Shown here in pieces: positions 4,474 to 7,701 of a stretch of DNA of 7,701 nucleotides (the first letter of the stretch is position 1; each line of letters starts with the position of its first letter). The position numbers were made by a program, and so were the translations under genes. The notes beneath the pieces were generated by a model. It ran no database searches and had not been told where the DNA came from. It was given only the letters and a program-made list of their open reading frames with translations. This stretch comes from Scatocola faecipullorum (GTDB taxonomy: Bacteria; Pseudomonadota; Alphaproteobacteria; RF32; CAG-239), in NCBI GenBank assembly GCA_018714685.1, contig DVNC01000047.1, forward strand, positions 1 through 7,701. Reading direction: 5' to 3'.

Positions 4474-6558
4474 TCAGTTCTGTTTTATCAGCTCAAGATA
4501 TTCGTCTTCGCTGAGAATCGTTACGCCCAATTCTTTGGCTTTGGTTGCTTTTGAGCCGGCATCGGCGCCCATGACGACATAGTCGGTGTTCTTGGAGACC
4601 GAACCGGCAACCTTGGCGCCTAAACTCTGGGCCTGAGCTTTGGCTTCCGCCCGCGCCATTTTTTCAAGCGTGCCGGTGAAGACCACGGTTTTGCCGGCTA
4701 TCGGCGAATCGTAGTTGGCGGTGTCAATGTAGTCTTCGACTTCAATTTGGTTCAGCAGGTCGCTGACGGTTTTCAGGTTATGCTCTTCCTGAAAAAACTC
4801 AACGATGTCTTTGGCCATGGCGCCGCCGATGCCGTCAATTGCAACCAGCCTGCCCGTCTCTTTGTCTTTCATGTCGTTCATAAAGGCGGAAAAGCTGCCG
4901 TAGTTTTGGGCAATCAGGCGAGATGTGGCTGCGCCTACCTGGCGGATGCCCAAAGCATAGATGAAGCGCGGCAGTTCGATTTTGCGCCGGGCGTTGATGG
5001 CGGCAAACAGCTTTTCAACCGATTTTTTGCCCCAGCCTTCCCGGGATTCCAAGTGCAGGGCGGCGTTTTTCTGGTGTGAGAACAGGTCGCCGTCGCCGTT
5101 GCGTTGTTCCAGGGTGAAAATATCCGCCGGGCCGTGCAGAATGCCTTCATGATAGAATTCATCTATGATTTTATTGCCCAGGCCTTCAATATTAAAGGCT
5201 TCACGGGAGACAAAGTGAATCAGCCGTTCAATCGCCTGGGCCGGGCAGGTGAGTCCTCCGGTGCAGCGGCGGACGGCTTCGTCTTCTTCGCGAATCGCGT
5301 GGGCGCCGCATTCCGGGCAGACACGGGGAAATACAAATTCCTGCGAATCGGCGGGGCGTTTGTCTGTCAAAACCTGGACGACCTGAGGTATGACGTCACC
5401 GGCACGTTGGATGACCACCGTATCGCCGATGCGGATGTCTTTGCGTTTGATTTCGTCTTCATTGTGCAGGGTGGCATGGGAAACGATAACGCCGCCGACG
5501 TTAACCGGTTCAAGGTCAGCAACCGGAGTCAGAGCACCGGTGCGTCCGACCTGAATGCGGATGTTGTTGACCTTTGTGACGGCCTGTTCGGCCGGAAATT
5601 TATGGGCGACGGCCCAGCGCGGCGTACGGGTCAAAAAGCCCAGACGTTCCTGAAGCGCGATGGAATTGACTTTATAGACAATGCCGTCAATGTCATATGG
5701 AAGTTCGGCGCGAATTTCCATCAAACGGGTGAAGTTTTCATCTATTTCCTGCAGGCTGCGGCAGAGTTTGTTGAGCGGATTGGTCGGAAAACCCCATTTC
5801 TTCAGGCGGTCAAAAAATTCTTCCTGAGAGTTCCAGCAGCGTTCGGAAACTTCGCCCCAGGTGTAGGCAAACAGGCTTAAATTTCGTTCGGCGGTGATTT
5901 TCGAATCGAGCTGTCGCAGAGAGCCCGCCGCCGCATTGCGGGGATTGGCGAAGGTTTTTTTACCTTCTGCCTCATATTTTTGGTTAAGGGCGAAAAAGTC
6001 AGCTTTGGCCATATAAACCTCGCCGCGGACTTCCAGAATCCGTGGGGCATCTGCCGGAAGCTCCTGCGGCAGGAGGCGGATGGTCCTGAGGTTGGCGGTG
6101 ATGTCTTCGCCGGTGGTGCCGTCGCCCCGGGTAGCGCCCTGAACGAATCGTCCGTTTTCATAGCGGGCCGAGAAAGACAAACCGTCAATTTTGGGTTCGG
6201 CCATAAAGTCGATGCTGTCTGCGGTGTTAAGAAAACGTTTGACGCTCAGGACAAAATCGTCCACTTCTTCAAGGCTGAAGACGTCTCCCAGAGAAAGCAT
6301 GGGAAAACGATGGGGAATTTTGCCGAATCCGCTTTTGAGCGGTGCGCCGATTTTTTTTGACGGGCTGTCTTCGCGAATTAATTCGGGAAAACGCGCTTCA
6401 ATTTCCTCGTTTCTTTTTTTGAGCGAATCGTATTCGGCGTCGGTCAGGTAAGGGTTGTCGTTTTGATAATAGGCAATGTCGGCCTTGGCCATTTCCCGGG
6501 CGATATGTGCCAGTTCGGCTGCGGCTTCTTCCCCGGTGAGTTCGTTTATTTCTTTCAT
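4474..6558 (-). CDS. ligA: NAD-dependent DNA ligase LigA
   Basis: The product is a full-length ligase of 694 residues that seals nicks in replication and repair using NAD+. The domains run in the usual order. First is an N-terminal Ia domain with YYQNDNPYLTDAEYDSL (30-46), which binds NMN. Next is the adenylation domain with the catalytic lysine in EPKIDG (K123) and the ANPRNAAAGSLRQLD motif (204-218). The OB fold follows (about 320-400), then a four-cysteine zinc finger (C414, C417, C432, C438). Helix-hairpin-helix repeats (about 450-600) and a C-terminal BRCT domain (about 616-694) complete it. All key residues are present. The start is supported by GAGGA a few bases upstream. The gene lies downstream of infC on the same strand but behind the infC terminator, so it has its own promoter. 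Confidence 0.98.
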   Translation of the reverse strand: MKEINELTGEEAAAELAHIAREMAKADIAYYQNDNPYLTDAEYDSLKKRNEEIEARFPELIREDSPSKKIGAPLKSGFGKIPHRFPMLSLGDVFSLEEVDDFVLSVKRFLNTADSIDFMAEPKIDGLSFSARYENGRFVQGATRGDGTTGEDITANLRTIRLLPQELPADAPRILEVRGEVYMAKADFFALNQKYEAEGKKTFANPRNAAAGSLRQLDSKITAERNLSLFAYTWGEVSERCWNSQEEFFDRLKKWGFPTNPLNKLCRSLQEIDENFTRLMEIRAELPYDIDGIVYKVNSIALQERLGFLTRTPRWAVAHKFPAEQAVTKVNNIRIQVGRTGALTPVADLEPVNVGGVIVSHATLHNEDEIKRKDIRIGDTVVIQRAGDVIPQVVQVLTDKRPADSQEFVFPRVCPECGAHAIREEDEAVRRCTGGLTCPAQAIERLIHFVSREAFNIEGLGNKIIDEFYHEGILHGPADIFTLEQRNGDGDLFSHQKNAALHLESREGWGKKSVEKLFAAINARRKIELPRFIYALGIRQVGAATSRLIAQNYGSFSAFMNDMKDKETGRLVAIDGIGGAMAKDIVEFFQEEHNLKTVSDLLNQIEVEDYIDTANYDSPIAGKTVVFTGTLEKMARAEAKAQAQSLGAKVAGSVSKNTDYVVMGADAGSKATKAKELGVTILSEDEYLELIKQN

Positions 6559-6585
6559 GTTTTCCTCGTTATTTTCTTTGTGAGG

Positions 6586-6614
6586 AATATAGGCCGTTTA
6601 TTGTTTTTTTTCTA
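6586..6614 (-). promoter_or_regulatory. Possible ligA promoter
   Basis: On the minus strand TAGAAA (6614-6609) and TATATT (6591-6586) are separated by 17 bases: a poor -35 and a good -10. They lie between the infC terminator and the ligA start. Confidence 0.35.
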
Positions 6615-6644
6615 CCATAAAGACGTTTTTGTGCAGAAAACGAA

Positions 6645-6679
6645 AATAAAAAAACGGAAAGCCGGAGCAGCTTTCCGTT
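6645..6679 (-). terminator. Intrinsic terminator of infC
   Basis: AACGGAAAGC (6653-6662) and GCTTTCCGTT (6670-6679) form a perfect 10-bp stem with a seven-base loop. Read on the minus strand it is followed by TTTTTTATTTT. It ends the infC transcript about 20 bases after the stop codon. Confidence 0.88.
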
Positions 6680-6698
6680 GAACGGTTACGGCTTTCGG

Positions 6699-7235
6699 CT
6701 AAGCCGGTGAAACCATCATCATCATCTGGCGGCCTTCCATTTTCGGTTCCGAATCGACTTTAATCAGACCTTCCAGATCTTCAATGATGTTATTCAAAAC
6801 ATTGCGTCCGAGGTCGTTGCTCATCTCGCGGCCCTTGAATCGCATGGTGAATTTGACCTTGTTGCCCTGTGACAAGAATTTCTTTGCCTGTTTGATTTTG
6901 ACTTCGTAGTCATGGGTGTCAATCATCGGGCGAAGTTTTAACTCTTTGATTTCAACTACTTTTTGATTCTTTTTGGCTTCGTTTTTGCGCTTTTGGACTT
7001 CATATTTATATTTGCCGTAGTCCAATATCTTGCAAACCGGAGGCACAGCCTGAGGGGAAATTTCAATTAAATCCAAACCCGCATCTTCCGCTCTCGATAA
7101 AGCTTCCCGAATCGGTACGATGCCGCAGTTTTCACCGTTTTCATCAATCAGACGGACTTCCTTGGTCCGAATATCTTCATTAATGCGCGGTCCGTCATCT
7201 TCGCGTACTGGCGCATTTGTCATTTCTCTAGCTAT
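6699..7235 (-). CDS. infC: Translation initiation factor IF-3
   Basis: IF-3 binds the 30S subunit, prevents 50S joining and checks the start codon and initiator tRNA. From the ATG at 7223 the product has 174 residues: an N-domain with GPRINEDIR (11-19) and GLDLIEISPQAVPPVCKILD (49-68), a lysine-rich linker (YKYEVQKRKNEAKKNQK, 72-88) and a C-domain with IKELKLRP, DYEVKIKQAKKFL and FTMRFKGREM (125-134). Length and motifs are standard and look alphaproteobacterial. The start is probably not that ATG. Four codons upstream, in frame, is ATA (7235-7233), five bases after GGGAGG, whereas the ATG has no usable Shine-Dalgarno. Rare start codons in infC are known to give autoregulation by IF-3. No rpmI or rplT follows; the gene ends at its own terminator. 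Confidence 0.95.
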   Translation of the reverse strand: MAREMTNAPVREDDGPRINEDIRTKEVRLIDENGENCGIVPIREALSRAEDAGLDLIEISPQAVPPVCKILDYGKYKYEVQKRKNEAKKNQKVVEIKELKLRPMIDTHDYEVKIKQAKKFLSQGNKVKFTMRFKGREMSNDLGRNVLNNIIEDLEGLIKVDSEPKMEGRQMMMMVSPA

Positions 7236-7246
7236 TGTAGCCTCCC
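7233..7246 (-). promoter_or_regulatory. Shine-Dalgarno and probable AUA start of infC
   Basis: On the minus strand GGGAGG (7246-7241), CTACA and ATA (7235-7233) follow in order, giving ideal spacing for ATA. The frame continues GCT AGA GAA ATG into the known protein. From GGGAGG to the ATG at 7223 there are 17 bases, which is too far. E. coli infC uses AUU, so a near-cognate start here fits the family. Confidence 0.6.
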
Positions 7247-7270
7247 AAATAAGTTAATTTACTCTGATAT

Positions 7271-7299
7271 ATATAATACATTCTTTGCGAATCTTTCAA
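7271..7299 (-). promoter_or_regulatory. Probable infC promoter
   Basis: On the minus strand TTGAAA (7299-7294) is followed after 17 bases by TTATAT (7276-7271), or after 18 by TATATA. The sequence around the -35 (TTGCGAATCT with CAAG) is repeated at about 7308-7323, which may be a second weaker promoter or a regulator site. Confidence 0.5.
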
Positions 7300-7398
7300 G
7301 CCAAATCTTGCGAATCTCAAGTCAGGCCTGTGTTCTCCGGTGTATATTACAGGAAAGTATATATATTAAAGTCTTAATATTTTATTATTGTTTATAAC

Positions 7399-7427
7399 TT
7401 GACGTCAGAATTTTTATAGGCTATTAT
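7399..7427 (+). promoter_or_regulatory. Plus-strand promoter, upstream of the pair
   Basis: TTGACG (7399-7404) and TATTAT (7422-7427) are separated by 17 bases. It fires away from infC toward the right edge. A short A/T hairpin (7457-7471) lies downstream. Confidence 0.55.
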
Positions 7428-7465
7428 GCCGTATTATCAAACAGTTATTTCCTGCTTGAAAAGTT

Positions 7466-7535
7466 TTTTCAGCTTTTATCAATTTTTTTTTGAAAAAGTT
7501 GTTGACATTGCCGAAACGATGTCTTATAAACCCCC
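7466..7535 (+). promoter_or_regulatory. Strong rRNA-operon-like promoter
   Basis: A perfect TTGACA (7502-7507), a 17-base spacer and TATAAA (7525-7530) are followed by a CCCCC discriminator. An A/T-rich tract with nine consecutive T lies immediately upstream, like an UP element. The combination is characteristic of stringently controlled rRNA promoters. No rRNA sequence is in the window. Confidence 0.6.
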
Positions 7536-7701
7536 TTGTCGCTGCGGTGGCAACCTTGATGAAAACGAGAGCCACAAAGGAGTAGCGAGTTATAGAACAG
7601 AGTGAATAGGAAGAAAAAAAGAGGATACGCAGACGGTATTTAGTATTGAGAAAATATGAATAAAGTCTGAAGTATTCAAAGGAACCAAAGAAATTCTTTT
7701 A
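7536..7701 (+). other. Non-coding leader, probably of a gene beyond the window
   Basis: The last 166 bases contain no credible coding region or tRNA. They would be the 5' leader of the transcript from the strong promoter at 7502-7530. A long purine-rich untranslated leader is compatible with a 16S rRNA precursor, but neither a boxA nor the 16S 5' end (GAGAGTTTGATC type) is visible before the window ends. Confidence 0.35.

Noticed and set aside
5104..5880. 258-codon plus-strand open frame inside ligA
   Set aside because: Shadow of the complete, conserved ligase.
7559..7585. Eight-codon leader peptide (MKTRATKE) after the strong promoter
   Set aside because: No ribosome-binding site in front and no attenuator-like codon run; probably chance.

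Overview
The window comes from a bacterial chromosome. Two housekeeping genes (ligA, infC) sit beside a diversity-generating retroelement (DGR). The IF-3 protein and the style of intergenic palindrome (core of the CCGGCTTGACCGG type) suggest an alphaproteobacterium, perhaps an uncultured host-associated one. That placement is inference from remembered family sequences, not a search.

Region 1 (1-3095, all plus strand) is the DGR. It opens with the 3' end of a target gene whose C-terminal DUF1566/FGE-like, C-type-lectin-type domain carries the variable repeat (VR, 152-264). Two hairpins follow (294-309 and 333-366). Next is avd (429-773), encoding the four-helix-bundle accessory protein, closed by an intrinsic terminator. 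About 500 bases of non-coding DNA with degenerate repeats and palindromes come next. Then there are two tandem, non-identical template repeats (TR1 1397-1512, TR2 1651-1763), each behind its own conserved structured leader. The reverse transcriptase gene (1797-3095) starts 33 bases after TR2. In the DGR model, RT plus Avd copy TR RNA with errors at adenines, and the cDNA replaces VR. The sequence shows the signature directly: VR and TR2 are both 113 bases long and differ at 26 positions, 21 of them at adenines of TR2.

Region 2 (3092-4464) holds a small Xre-type helix-turn-helix gene on the minus strand, overlapping the RT stop tail-to-tail. An AT-rich divergent promoter region follows, then an unrecognised six-helix membrane protein gene ending at a bidirectional terminator.

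Region 3 (4474-7247, minus strand) holds ligA (NAD-dependent DNA ligase) and infC (IF-3), separated by an infC terminator. infC appears to use a non-AUG (AUA) start, with a well-placed Shine-Dalgarno sequence in front of it.

Region 4 (7390-7701) has no gene. It carries two strong plus-strand promoters, the second with an A/T-rich upstream tract and a GC-rich discriminator, like an rRNA operon promoter whose 16S gene would begin just outside the window.

The most notable observations are the duplicated, diverged templates, the A-biased differences between the templates themselves, and the conserved RNA folds in front of each template.
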